64,000 nucleotides of DNA from Welwitschia mirabilis (lineage: Eukaryota; Gnetophyta; Gnetopsida; Welwitschiales). Where the stretch lies: assembly GCA_051453625.1 (NCBI GenBank), contig JBOZIK010000001.1, positions 69,367,403-69,431,402 on the forward strand, given 5' to 3'. Below, piece after piece: positions 50,638 to 60,767 of this stretch. The notes under the pieces were generated by a model. The model was given only the letters and a program-made list of their open reading frames with translations, was not told where the DNA came from and did not search any database. The stretch's first letter is position 1; the number at the start of each line of letters is the position of its first letter. Both the position numbers and the translations under genes were made by a program.

Positions 50638-52083
50638 TATTAGGATTGAGAACCCTAGAGGGGGCATGGATAGATTCTTTCAAAATTTCAACAATTAATT
50701 TGAAAGAAAACAATCTTAAATGGAACTTGCATACATTAACTAAATTATTCTAGAAAATGAACAAGGTGGTAAAATACCGAAAGTAAAGAATCAAAATAGA
50801 AAGTACAAAACTACCACTTTGATGTAAACTGAATTTATAGTGGTTCGAGAAACTCCCCTACTCCACTCTTAATGATTAGCTTCTCCTAAGCTAGATCTCG
50901 GATCTTTGTTACTCCACTAGGTATTTCAAGTTTACCTGTAATCTTTACAAGTAGACTTTTCTAGCCTAAGTCTTAACCTTTAGAACAAACTTTTTAAGGC
51001 TTAGTCTTAACCTATAGGATGGAATTTTTAAGGCTTAGTATTAACCTATAGAAAAAAATGGTATTAATGTAGTGATGTCTCGATATCACTGAACTAGTGT
51101 TGATTTTGAAATAACTACCCTCCCGGTCCCCTGGGATACCTCCTGAATACAGGCCCATAAGATATCACTCATTCTGAAAATAGTAAAATAGATGGATCTC
51201 TCCTCCTATAGAAGTACACCAATGATGCTCAAGATTTGACCTTGAATGAAGTAAATATGCCAATGAAAGATCTCCTTTAGTCAGATTTGTAGAAGCCAAG
51301 ATACGATAGTGATAATAATGTTAATGCACAGCTCAATCTTTCAGATCCAAATGATTTAACTGAATGAGAATGATTCCAAAAGATTTCTTAATCATCTATA
51401 GCTTAACTATTTATAATCCAAGGCTATTATGGTTTAATGCATTTGAATTGTGCCTTCAATGGCTATAAATGACTAGAAAATAACTATCTAACGGCTAGGT
51501 AATATATACATAATGTTTAGAAAAATTCCTTTTCCATGTCATCTAGTTAATCCCATAAAAATCCAGTCGACTCCATGTGGTGCCATGATTTACCCAAGTC
51601 TTCTGAGAAAAAGATTCAGTCGCCCCAGATTTTTATGTCTTCATGTTCAGTTGACCCCATCTAGGTCTTATCAACCCCAGTCTGGTCAACCCCATCTTGG
51701 GTCCAGTCGATCCATTGTCTCTTGATCTGGGAGTACTATTTATTAGGTTCTCAAATCTGGATGACCTCATGAAAATCTAGTTGACCCCTTGCCATTTGAT
51801 TCAGAGACTCTAGTTCTCTAAGTTATAGGTCTAGTCGACCTCATGAAAATCTAGTCGATCCCTCTAGATGCAGTCCAGTTTCCTTTGACAGCTTTAGGTG
51901 TGATCGACTCCTTTAGGATCTAGTCAACCCCTCTGAAGGGTGAAATAATTAAGCAAATTGTTGGTGCATATTTTCGTTCCATCTTTTAACCTACAAAAAC
52001 CTTAAACTCTTCTACACAAAATACACAAATTTTGCTATACCCAAGACATTAGTTTGACATCAATTTCAAAACATAATCCAACA
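50638..52083 (-). mobile_element. 5' LTR of the copia element
   Basis: About 1.45 kb. On the minus strand it starts TGTTGGATTATGTTTTG at 52,083 and ends ...CCTAATA at 50,638. It contains an interspersed GTCGACC-type motif repeat (51,540-51,960) and, near its 3' end, a CCCTCTAGGG segment typical of SIRE-like LTRs. The second LTR is absent. Confidence 0.75.
51540..51960. repeat. Dispersed GTCGACC(CC)-type motif repeats in the copia LTR
   Basis: At least twelve variants of (C)AGTCGACCCCAT occur in about 420 bp, e.g. CCAGTCGACTCCATG, CAGTTGACCCCATC, GGTCAACCCCATC, CTAGTCGACCTCATG, CTAGTCGATCCC. Spacing is about 25-45 bp. Variants differ mainly as CG, TG and CA, again a deamination pattern. The 70-codon frame over this repeat (51,513-51,725) is a by-product. 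Confidence 0.75.
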
Positions 52084-54306
52084 TTTATGACTCTTATGAA
52101 TTACATCTTTCAACCACATCTTGATTGATTTAAAGTAGTATTTATTAATGATACCCTTATTTATTACAAGACTTATGGAGAGCATGAGAAACACTTAAGA
52201 ATAGTATTACAAACTTTATTAAATCACCAATTATATGCTAATATGAAAAAAATGCTTCTTTTAAAAGAAATCTATTCAATTTCTAAGTTATGTAGTATTC
52301 AAGAAAGGTATTTTAATTGATTAAGATAAAGTTAGAGTACTCATGAAATGGCTAACAACTGCAAATATTATTGAGATTAAAAGCTCTCTTGGTCTTATCA
52401 TGTAATATTATTAATTCATCTTTAACTTCTTGAAGATAGATTTTTCATTAACAAGCCTTTTAAATGAAAATAAAGACTTCCAACGGACATAAAAATGTTA
52501 GCAATCAATTGGTCATCTTAAAAAATGCTTAATTAGTACTTCAAACTTAGTAATGTAGATGATTTAAAAATAGAGAATGTCTTGAATTAATTCTTAAATA
52601 GGATAAAAGAGTAATAGCTTATGAATCAATATGACTTAAAACTCATAAGAGAAATTCTCTTATTTATGATCTTGGATTAGCCACAATAATTTTTACTATA
52701 AATTTTTGGAAGAATTATCTCTATGGTATAAAGTTTCAAGTTTGCATAAATCATAAGAATCTAGAATACATTTTTACTCAACCAAACTTAAATCTTAGGT
52801 AAATAAGATGGATGAAATCAATATGTAATTTCTATCTAGATATTTTCTACCATGAAGGTAAGGTAAATAAAGTTGTAGATGCTCTTAGTAAATGGAATTA
52901 TCTAAAAGTAATAATAAAGCTTTAAAGTTAAATTTCTAACATTATCTTAGAGAAACAAGAAAAGGATAATAATTATGAAAAATTAAAAGACTAATTAGAA
53001 AAATTAATAGACTTAGAGCATTTTAGTATTAATTTAGATGGTATTGTCAAATTCAAGGAAAGATTTTTGGTTTCTAATATAGATAGAATTAGACATAAGT
53101 TATTATTTAAATTTCATAATCTACTTATACTAGGTCATCATAAAGGAACTAAAATATATCAAAACATTAAACAAAAATTTTAGTGGCCAAGAATGAAAAA
53201 GATATAATAGAACTTTACTCAAGGTATCTTAATTTTCAACAAGTTAAATCAAAACATTTTATTCTAATAAAATCTAAGTGAGCATATTTATTTTAATAAA
53301 ATCTACTTGTGATGTTAATGATATAGCTAAAGTATATATTTAAAATGTTATCTAGTTACATGGTCTCTCTTTATTAATTATCTTTGATAGAGATTCAAAA
53401 TTTACTTTTAGGTTTTAACAAGAATTGAAAATGGGTTTAGGAACAAAGTTAAATATTAGCATTGCATTCATCCTCATATAAATGTTTAAGCAAAAATATT
53501 TAATTAATATTTAGTAGATCTTATTAAAACATGTATTCTAGTTAATCCCAATAGTTGGGCACAATACCTATCATTGGTAGAATGTACATATAATAACAAT
53601 TATCAAATTTCAATTTAAATGGCTCCATTTGAACTCCTATATGATAGAAAACGTAGAGCACTTACTTCATGGATAAAATCTAAAGAAAGATTGATTATAA
53701 AATCAAATATATTACTAGAAATGGAAAGTAAAATAAAGCTCAATAAAAATAAACTTAAAGAAGTAGTAGATAAACAAAAGATGTATGCAAATCATTGAAG
53801 AAGAGATCTTGAATTCGAAATAGATAATAATATATTTCTTAAAGTGTCATCAATGAAATCCATAATGAGATGAGTTAAAAGATCAAAATTAGCTCCTCAA
53901 TTGATTAAACCATTTGAAATATTGGAAATAATTAGATCTATTGCACAGAATCTTGCTTTACCTCCTCTATTACTGCACATGCATGATGCTTTTCACATAA
54001 GTATGCTACGAAAGTATATTTCAGATCCTTCTCACATGTTAGATTGGCCTCATATTAAGGTGGAACTAGATTGCTTAAGTATAGAAAAGCTAAAAGAAAT
54101 GCTACACTGATGAACTATTAATCTACAAAATAGGCATATCCATCAAATGAAGATAAACTGTAGTAACCATATGGTTGAAGAATCTACTTAGGATCTAGAG
54201 CAAAAAATAAAAAATAAATACCCAAAAAAAATTTTAGAATCTTATAATATATAATTAAGTATTCTTAAACTCTTTATGTATCTCAATTTCTAGGAGTCAA
54301 TTAGTC
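52084..54306 (+). pseudogene. Chromovirus pol relic, copy 4 (RT end, RNase H, integrase, chromodomain-like tail)
   Basis: Resumes in reverse transcriptase at the segment equal to 35,308 of copy 1. RNase H spans about 52,560-52,900 (ECLELILK..., YGIKFQVC-like). Integrase spans about 53,070-53,700, with MAPFELLYDRKRRALTSW at about 53,620. The 3' part is the only one preserved in the window: 53,901-54,110 encodes MHDAFHISMLRKYISDPSHM and LDWPHIKVELD. After it, CSNHMVEEST, a TAG replacing Trp, and DLEQKIKNKYP form a short chromodomain-like motif (about 54,160-54,225). This tail supports placement in the Tekay/Del chromovirus clade. Confidence 0.85.
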
Positions 54307-54320
54307 TAAGTAGGAGATAA
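54307..54320 (+). other. Purine-rich tract before LTR 4
   Basis: TAAGTAGGAGATAA immediately precedes the LTR start TGTCATATCC. The equivalent in copy 2 is AAGTGAGGGAAAA. Confidence 0.6.
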
Positions 54321-55755
54321 TGTCATATCCTACATTTTGTAAATCTTAATTACTTTGATATTAAGAATATTAGTCTTTTAATTAGATAATAAATTACTCT
54401 TATTTAAAGGACTTGTCAAATTAAGATGGTATTTTAAATTAACCTTAGCTTATAATTTACTTTGAAAATAATAGTTATTTTATGAATATTTTTATAAGAC
54501 AAGCCATTCATACATTAAAAACTAGATAACTCCATCATGTAAGAAATTCAAACCACATCATAAAATTAATAAATTAAAAATTTTAAGAAGCCATAATAAT
54601 ATATTTTACATCTTGTTTACTCATTTAAATTTGTTGTAAATGTAATAGGTATATTATATAACAAATAGACATTTTCTTCTTTGTGTTGTTTGATTGATAA
54701 ATTATATGCATTATGAAATAAATGAACATGTAAATAAGTATATGCACTCTTACCAAGAACTAAGAACGATAAATAAATAAATTTCCTTTGTCATGACTTT
54801 TATCTTCTTAAGATATGTAAAGGCACTTAATTTATAATATATTTATTATTTTGTTCATTGAAATTAAAGAGTTTGTCTTATTATGCTACATAACTATTTT
54901 GAGATTTGTGCATTTATTATTTTGATGTATGTATTAAATGAAGTAAACACACTTATTAGCCTATAAAGGATTAAGAAGGATATAACATGAAGAAACAATC
55001 CATGTAATTAACCTTACTAATTAAAAAAATAATTACTCATCCTAGTTAGGTGCATGAGTCATAAATATGATGTCTCTTTTTGTACTTCAATGTCACTTAT
55101 AACTCATCCTAGTTATCAATGATAAATCATGTGATCCTATGATCTTGAACTCTTATCTCTTTTATGTATCTACATATAGAGACCCTTTGTCTCTTGCAAA
55201 AAGGATATACTTTCCATTTTCCATGCACGTGTAGCTTCTTATTTTCTTTCTCTTTCTTCTCATTCTTTTTCTTGTGGAGCTTGGATCTTGGAAGCTAAGA
55301 GCTAAGGATTTTTTATCTTGGATCTTCATTAATCTTCAACAATTAAAGACTTACTAATCATTTCAAGTAAGCTCTTTACTCATGTCATCCATATGACCTG
55401 TTTTAAAGATTCTAGTAGAGTAATGATATATTTCATTAGGTTGTTGTTTATGGTTATCTTGAATTATCATCTTTTATTTGTTCGCCTTATCTCTCACTAA
55501 GATGCTGAGGAGATATGAGGGACCTCTTGTACTTGGTGATGATATTACTAATGGATGATTATGGTCAAATGAGTAGAGAGTTCACTATTAAGGGGTAAAA
55601 AGGAAAGAAAAACAATTTTTACCCATGTTTATTTTTCATTAATATATATAATTTTATATTTTTCATTCATTATGCATTAGATCCATCTCATTAGAGGCAA
55701 AGTTCTAAGCCTCAAAAATCTCTTTTATACTAGTACTCCTTCATGGTAATCCTAA

Positions 55756-55790
55756 GAACCAGGTTGTTTGCTTTTGCAACAATCTGGTTC
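55756..55790. other. Strong hairpin at the left edge of the gypsy fragment
   Basis: GAACCAGGTTGTT (55,756-55,768) and AACAATCTGGTTC (55,778-55,790) pair with one mismatch. The stem can extend through TGC/GCA with a bulge to leave a TTTT loop. It lies exactly where homology to LTRs 1 and 2 ends. Confidence 0.8.
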
Positions 55791-56603
55791 TCAGCACGTG
55801 CTGTGAACGAATCCTTCCGCTATCCTATTTCATTTGGTATCAGAACAAGCAATACCCTGTGTGGTAACTAATGGCAGATCCTAACACTGCTGTCATCCAG
55901 CTGCTCCAGACGATGCAGTAACAGATGCAGCAATAGATGCAACAACAGAGTGAATAGAATGCACGGATTCTCGAGGCCCTCTCGAATCTGAACATTCACT
56001 CTCGGGAATGGATAGATCTGCATCCTCTGGAAGCACTCCTTAAAGATCCTGACTAAGATGAAACATTGGGTGTCATCTCAGTACCATGGTTACAAAACAA
56101 CTATCCAAAGATCTAAGCAGACATTCCCGTCTTCTCTAGATCTCTACACATCAAAGATTTTCTTGACTGGATTTCTGAAGTCGAAAAATATTTCGAACTG
56201 ATGAACACCCCTGAGGAAACACAAGTGAGGTACGTTGCCTTCAAACTCAAAGGTTCTTCCTTACCTTGGTGGGATAATGTTCAGGCTAGTCGACGCTGCC
56301 AAAGAAAGCAACCAGTTTGAAGTTGATCAAAGATGAGGCAATTGATGTTTACACATTTCTTACCCATTGACTACGAGCAGACTTTGTATTCATAGCACCA
56401 GAATTGTCACCAGTTATCGCAATCTGTAACTGAGTACACCGAGGAATTCATGAGATTGACTTCTCGAAATCACCTGACAGAATCCAATGCCCAATAAGTT
56501 ACTAGGTTCAATAATGATCTTCACTTTGACATTCAAGATATTGTATCTCTCTAGACCACCTAGACCCTTGATGAAGCTGTGAGGTTGGCATTAAAGGCAG
56601 AAC

Positions 56604-57350
56604 NNNNNNNNNNNNNNNNNNNNNNNNNNNNNNNNNNNNNNNNNNNNNNNNNNNNNNNNNNNNNNNNNNNNNNNNNNNNNNNNNNNNNNNNNNNNNNNNN
56701 NNNNNNNNNNNNNNNNNNNNNNNNNNNNNNNNNNNNNNNNNNNNNNNNNNNNNNNNNNNNNNNNNNNNNNNNNNNNNNNNNNNNNNNNNNNNNNNNNNNN
56801 NNNNNNNNNNNNNNNNNNNNNNNNNNNNNNNNNNNNNNNNNNNNNNNNNNNNNNNNNNNNNNNNNNNNNNNNNNNNNNNNNNNNNNNNNNNNNNNNNNNN
56901 NNNNNNNNNNNNNNNNNNNNNNNNNNNNNNNNNNNNNNNNNNNNNNNNNNNNNNNNNNNNNNNNNNNNNNNNNNNNNNNNNNNNNNNNNNNNNNNNNNNN
57001 NNNNNNNNNNNNNNNNNNNNNNNNNNNNNNNNNNNNNNNNNNNNNNNNNNNNNNNNNNNNNNNNNNNNNNNNNNNNNNNNNNNNNNNNNNNNNNNNNNNN
57101 NNNNNNNNNNNNNNNNNNNNNNNNNNNNNNNNNNNNNNNNNNNNNNNNNNNNNNNNNNNNNNNNNNNNNNNNNNNNNNNNNNNNNNNNNNNNNNNNNNNN
57201 NNNNNNNNNNNNNNNNNNNNNNNNNNNNNNNNNNNNNNNNNNNNNNNNNNNNNNNNNNNNNNNNNNNNNNNNNNNNNNNNNNNNNNNNNNNNNNNNNNNN
57301 NNNNNNNNNNNNNNNNNNNNNNNNNNNNNNNNNNNNNNNNNNNNNNNNNN
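56604..57350. other. Assembly gap (747 N)
   Basis: A sized N run between gag and pol of the young gypsy fragment. Long open frames reported across it consist mostly of N. Confidence 0.98.
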
Positions 57351-57985
57351 CACAAGGGAAAAGATAACACTTACACATTCTCTAAGGATAAGCAAAAGTT
57401 CACACTATGTCCTTTTCCTAATAAGAATCGACCAAAGATAGCCAAGGATAAAGGGAAGAAGATCATGCTATGCTCTCGAGAAGATTTCTTGATGGAAGTA
57501 AAACACGCCCTGATGATATTTGCTGTGATGATAAAAGGGGATAAATCACAGCTTGTGGAGACTCCACCGAAGCTACAAGGCATTTTGACAGAATTTGAGG
57601 ACATCATGCCGGAAGAGCTTCCCAAAGATCTCCCTCCCATGAGAGACATTCAACATCAGATTGATTTTGTACCAGGAGCCAGCCTTCCAAACCTATCCCA
57701 TTACTGCATGAGTCCTACTGAGCACATGATCTTACAAGGAATGGTCGAAGATCTACTCAAGAAAGGCATCATCCAAGAGAGCAAGAGCCCCTGTGTAGTT
57801 CTGGCTCTTTTGGTTCCGAAAAAGGACAAAACCTAGCATATGTGTATTGACAGTAGAGCTATCAACAAGATCACCGTCAAGTATAGATTCCCGATTCCGC
57901 CGTCCTACTCCAAGAAGGAAGGAAGAGAAAAGAAAAGAAAAATAAATAGTACTTAATTAGTATAAGATAAGGTGGTTTGTAATGC

Positions 57986-59209
57986 TGATTAAAAGTATTT
58001 TCCCACAATGTCTAAGTATCACTTGTGATATATGACAAAATATTGAATCCTACACCTTGGTGCATCTTAAAAATTTGAAAATCATAAGCTAATGCATAGA
58101 TCATAGGTTAGCATTATAGTTATATATGAATACATAATTTATTTGATAATAAAGATTATATGATTAGTAGTTAATCATTAAATTTCTATTTCAGAATATC
58201 TATGTCACTTGTGTAATACTACATAATCTAAGAATATTTGAAGGTTAAAAGAAAATTACTTTTAATCATGTGCTACTTTCTTATTTTTAACATAATTTAA
58301 GACTTTAAGATTTTAGTGTTAAGATCTTGCTATATCTTTAGAAAACTTCCCTCCTCATAAGACTACTTTAAACAAGTATCAAATTGAACTAAAAGTAATC
58401 ATCTCCGTATGAATTTCTACCATGATTTGGAGATGAACAAATTGTAAAAATGAGCTCCAAGAACAAATGAAAGAATTTATAAATAAAATAAAGTCTATCA
58501 TAATGTCCTAAATAATAAAAGATCAATTTTAGTATTGTAATTAAAATTATTCACAATGATTATGCACCTCCTCAAGACACCTTTTTCTTTATGCCTAAAT
58601 GTTTGTTAATGCTTGATTTCTTTGATAAACATCCCTATGGAGTGCATCATATGTGAACAAAGATAAATCTAAAGTGCTCTATGACTATTCCAAATCAATA
58701 TGACATTTTACCTCTAGTATGTTTCTTTAATAATTATGATATATTCCAAAGGAGGTACCCCTAAGGATGTCTACAATAGAAAAGATATTCTAGATATCAT
58801 AATGTAGAGGTCTTCAACATTATTCTTGACAACTTTAATCTTAGTTGAATGCCTTGTCTTGTTTTTCTTATTATTTGTTTTATATAGCTTTTATGGATAA
58901 ATCAAGTTTTTCCCTATAGGAATGTGCTTTTTGATGTTTGTTTGTTTTGCTATAAATGTTCTCTCTTATTCAGTTAAACTCTCTCTTCAAGTCTTGGTAT
59001 GATCTCCTTGTACAAGGCATTTGGCTAGTATTGGATATTTTTTGATTGTGTAAGGAATCTATAGTCTTTCTTTTCTCTACAAATAGCCAATTCTTATAAA
59101 TATAAAGGATGATCACAAAAAGAAAAAAACCATTAAAATATAAGAATTGTATAAGCAGTTTTTGACTCCCAACAGGAGACTAGAAATTTCTAGTAGACTC
59201 TAAGCTAAT
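57986..59209. other. Unassigned AT-rich DNA
   Basis: No coding frame with family resemblance on either strand, no long repeat and no terminal repeats were recognised. Scattered short open stretches (for example near 58,440-58,500, LQEQMKEFINKIK-like) may be old retroelement coding sequence but are too short to assign. Confidence 0.5.
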
Positions 59210-59240
59210 AGGGTGCTAATCTAATTGATTAAACACTCAT
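59210..59240 (+). repeat. Truncated SINE copy (A-box end only)
   Basis: GGTGCTAATCTAATTGATTAAACACTCAT resembles the first 30 bases of the SINE directly after it (GGTGTTAGTCTAGTTGGTAAGACCTCAT), so a 5' stump lies head to tail with the longer copy. Confidence 0.5.
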
Positions 59241-59395
59241 GTGGTGTTAGTCTAGTTGGTAAGACCTCATTCTTCACTTAGAAGGTTTTTAGTTGGAAGC
59301 TTTAGATATCCCACTTGGAAACAATATAAGACCTTGGGCTTAATAAAAATTATTTATTTAGATGGCCATGGTGTCCATACTTCCAAGGATGGTAT
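59241..59395 (+). mobile_element. tRNA-derived SINE, copy 1
   Basis: Contains a pol III A-box-like TAGTCTAGTTGGTAAGAC (59,248-59,265) and a decayed B box (GGTTTTTAGTTGGAAGC, 59,284-59,300, from a GGTTCGAGTCC-type motif). A body reading AAGACCTTGGGCTTAATAAA and ATGGCCATGGTG follows. The promoter-like boxes at tRNA spacing and the second diverged copy downstream support a SINE rather than a tRNA gene; no cloverleaf can be formed. Confidence 0.65.
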
Positions 59396-59429
59396 GTAAG
59401 TGAAAAGTTTTAAATTTGACATCCTTTAA

Positions 59430-59550
59430 TAGGTAGGAGACTCATCTTGTAATTAGTGAATCATGGGTTCAAACTTTAGATGCCTTGCTTGACAACCTCT
59501 AAGACCTTAGGCATAGTTAAAATCATTTCTATAAGCAATCATAGTGATTA
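59430..59550 (+). mobile_element. tRNA-derived SINE, copy 2
   Basis: Collinear with copy 1: TAGGTAGGAGACTCATCTTG for the A-box part, a clear B box GGGTTCAAAC at 59,465-59,474, then TAGATGCCTTGCTTGACAAC, AAGACCTTAGGCATAGTTAA and CAATCATAGTG. It is diverged from copy 1 by about a quarter to a third. Confidence 0.65.
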
Positions 59551-59861
59551 TACTCCTAGTAAATTTATGGTCACCAAAAGCACCCTTTATAAAGCTTTTT
59601 AATTTTAATGATATAATTTACCTCTTACATAACTCTAGTTTTAATGATAACTACCTTGATTGTCCATCATGTAAATATAATTTTGGCTTTAGATTTTCCT
59701 TATTGCCTTCCGATTCAGACATCCATGTTACTTAAGCTTATGACATCTTCTCTTTCTTCATCACCAGCTTGCGACTTTAGTATTCAGGTGTTACTCATTC
59801 TCGAGAGTTGATATAATCATTCTTTGAAAGAGCCATGTAAGTTCGAATCGCCAGTTTTCTA

Positions 59862-59963
59862 GTTGCTAACCATGGCATGAGTTATTTATGATGAAGGAAT
59901 TTACAAAGCCAGGACAGAGTTGCTATCCATGACATGAGTTATTACGATGAAGGAATTTACGAA
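59862..59963. repeat. Direct duplication, period 57 bp
   Basis: GTTGCTAACCATGGCATGAG...GATGAAGGAATTTAC at 59,862-59,907 recurs at 59,919-59,963 as GTTGCTATCCATGACATGAG...GATGAAGGAATTTAC with five or so differences. It is not part of the SINEs or retroelements. Confidence 0.8.
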
Positions 59964-60445
59964 TAGAGTACACAGACGGATTCTGCAATTTTGCTGGACG
60001 AACTAAAAGGACGAGCGTGAATGCCCGGAAGACGAAAACAAATGCAGAAAGTCTTCCACAACAAGGCTGCTTTTCTATGGAAATCATTTAAAGAACTTCG
60101 GAAAGGACATACCTGAAAAGAGGATATCAGAATCACAGACTGATAAAAACTCCTGCACTCTGGATTTATTTCTTTGTATCTTCATTAATCACATGCACTT
60201 CTCTGCATCTTCCCAACATTGTATTGTCATTCTGGGTGTAGGGTTTATTCTGGAAGTAAGGAAGAGGCACAAAATCTGCAGTGAGTATCCTCGCAATCGC
60301 TTATTTGACTTAATCCGATACTAATGTGAACGGGTCGCAGGGAATTACAGATTTGTACAATGCATTTAATTACTTCAGAATACTTCGCTTATTACAAAAA
60401 CTTTAATAGTTTGCACATACAGAATTTTTCACATCCTAACAATGC
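59964..60445. other. Gene-like composition, no gene recognised
   Basis: CG dinucleotides are far more frequent here than in the preceding 58 kb (for example GGACGAACTAAAAGGACGAG), so this is the start of host-type sequence. AAATCTGCAGTGAGTATCC near 60,281 could be a splice donor, but no conserved protein segment flanks it. Confidence 0.4.
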
Positions 60446-60541
60446 TCACTTCAATTCAAGACTCTTCAGCTTGTCAACTACAAAATCTTGAGCTGAAATC
60501 AATGCAGAAATATCTTTTATTGCGATGATACCATTCTCTTT
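60446..60541 (-). other. Possible terminal exon or coding stub, minus strand
   Basis: The minus-strand frame gives GIIAIKDISALISAQDF and KLKSLELK, then TGA, an amphipathic and compositionally protein-like 31 codons, preceded by an in-frame TAA. I do not recognise the protein and see no strong splice acceptor. It may be the last exon of a gene remnant or chance. Confidence 0.2.
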
Positions 60542-60665
60542 TTATATAACTCTTGAAATTGATTCAGTTGTATGTGCCGTAGGATTCGAACAGTACTCAG
60601 AGAAATTTTAAGAGATAATTAGGGATGAACCATATGAAATTTTATAATAGTATCTCTGAATAGAC

Positions 60666-60722
60666 ATGAGAATGGTGGAGAAGTGCTTCTATGCCTTTGT
60701 GTTTGTGACTTGGATTCTCTGA
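60666..60722 (+). other. Short upstream ORF resembling a signal peptide
   Basis: Encodes MRMVEKCFYAFVFVTWIL and a stop. Its FYAFVFVT resembles FYAFCVGT at the start of the lipid-transfer-like ORF about 90 bp downstream, as if the signal-peptide segment had been duplicated. The first copy has a better hydrophobic core but is cut off by TGA and is out of joint with the cysteine domain. Confidence 0.4.
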
Positions 60723-60767
60723 ACAGTCCTTCAACAGTAGTGATCTTCAAAAGCATGCACATAATAC

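Larger units (their letters stand above)
48272..52083 (-). mobile_element. Truncated SIRE-like Ty1/copia element nested in chromovirus copy 4
   Basis: On the minus strand the element runs from its 5' LTR (50,638-52,083) through primer site, gag, protease and integrase. It stops at about 48,272 before reverse transcriptase; RT, RNase H and the 3' LTR are missing. The right junction is exact (LTR start TGTTGGATTATG meets chromovirus RT at 52,084). The left junction falls in gag of the host element, so roughly 2 kb of chromovirus sequence was lost together with the copia 3' half. This suggests insertion followed by one deletion spanning both elements. Confidence 0.85.
55756..57900 (+). mobile_element. 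Young, truncated Ty3/gypsy chromovirus fragment inside LTR 4
   Basis: Markedly richer in GC and CG than its surroundings. It contains about 75 bp of LTR end, a primer site (TGGTATCAGAAC at 55,835), gag from ATG at 55,871, a 747-N gap, and part of pol, then stops abruptly inside RT at ITVKYRFPIPP (about 57,900). Gag (MADPNTAVIQLLQTMQ, then stops where Gln codons CAA/CAG became TAA/TAG) includes HIKDFLDWISEVEKYFELMN and LKGSSLPWW. Pol includes MPEELPKDLPPMRDIQHQID, FVPGASLPNL and LLVPKKDKT. No LTR on the right and no target duplication are visible, so it arrived by recombination, lost its ends, or was misjoined in assembly. Confidence 0.8.
54321..57985 (+). mobile_element. LTR 4 of the chromovirus family, interrupted and internally deleted
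   Basis: Starts TGTCATATCCTACATTTTG and follows LTR 1 and LTR 2 to about 55,745 (equivalent to about 40,445). It resumes only at about 57,905 with GTACTTAATTAGTATAAGATAAGG, which matches the last 40 or so bases of LTRs 2 and 3. The interior third of the LTR is missing and is replaced by the gypsy fragment at 55,756-57,900. A TATA-like ACATATAGAGACC lies near 55,183. Confidence 0.75.

Noticed and set aside
56508-57395. Four open frames of 259-295 codons on both strands.
   Set aside because: They bridge the 747-N gap; no real sequence supports them.
59241-59300. A possible tRNA gene because of A- and B-box-like motifs.
   Set aside because: No acceptor stem or anticodon arm can be formed, and the similarity to a second diverged copy extends about 100 bp beyond the boxes, which fits a SINE.
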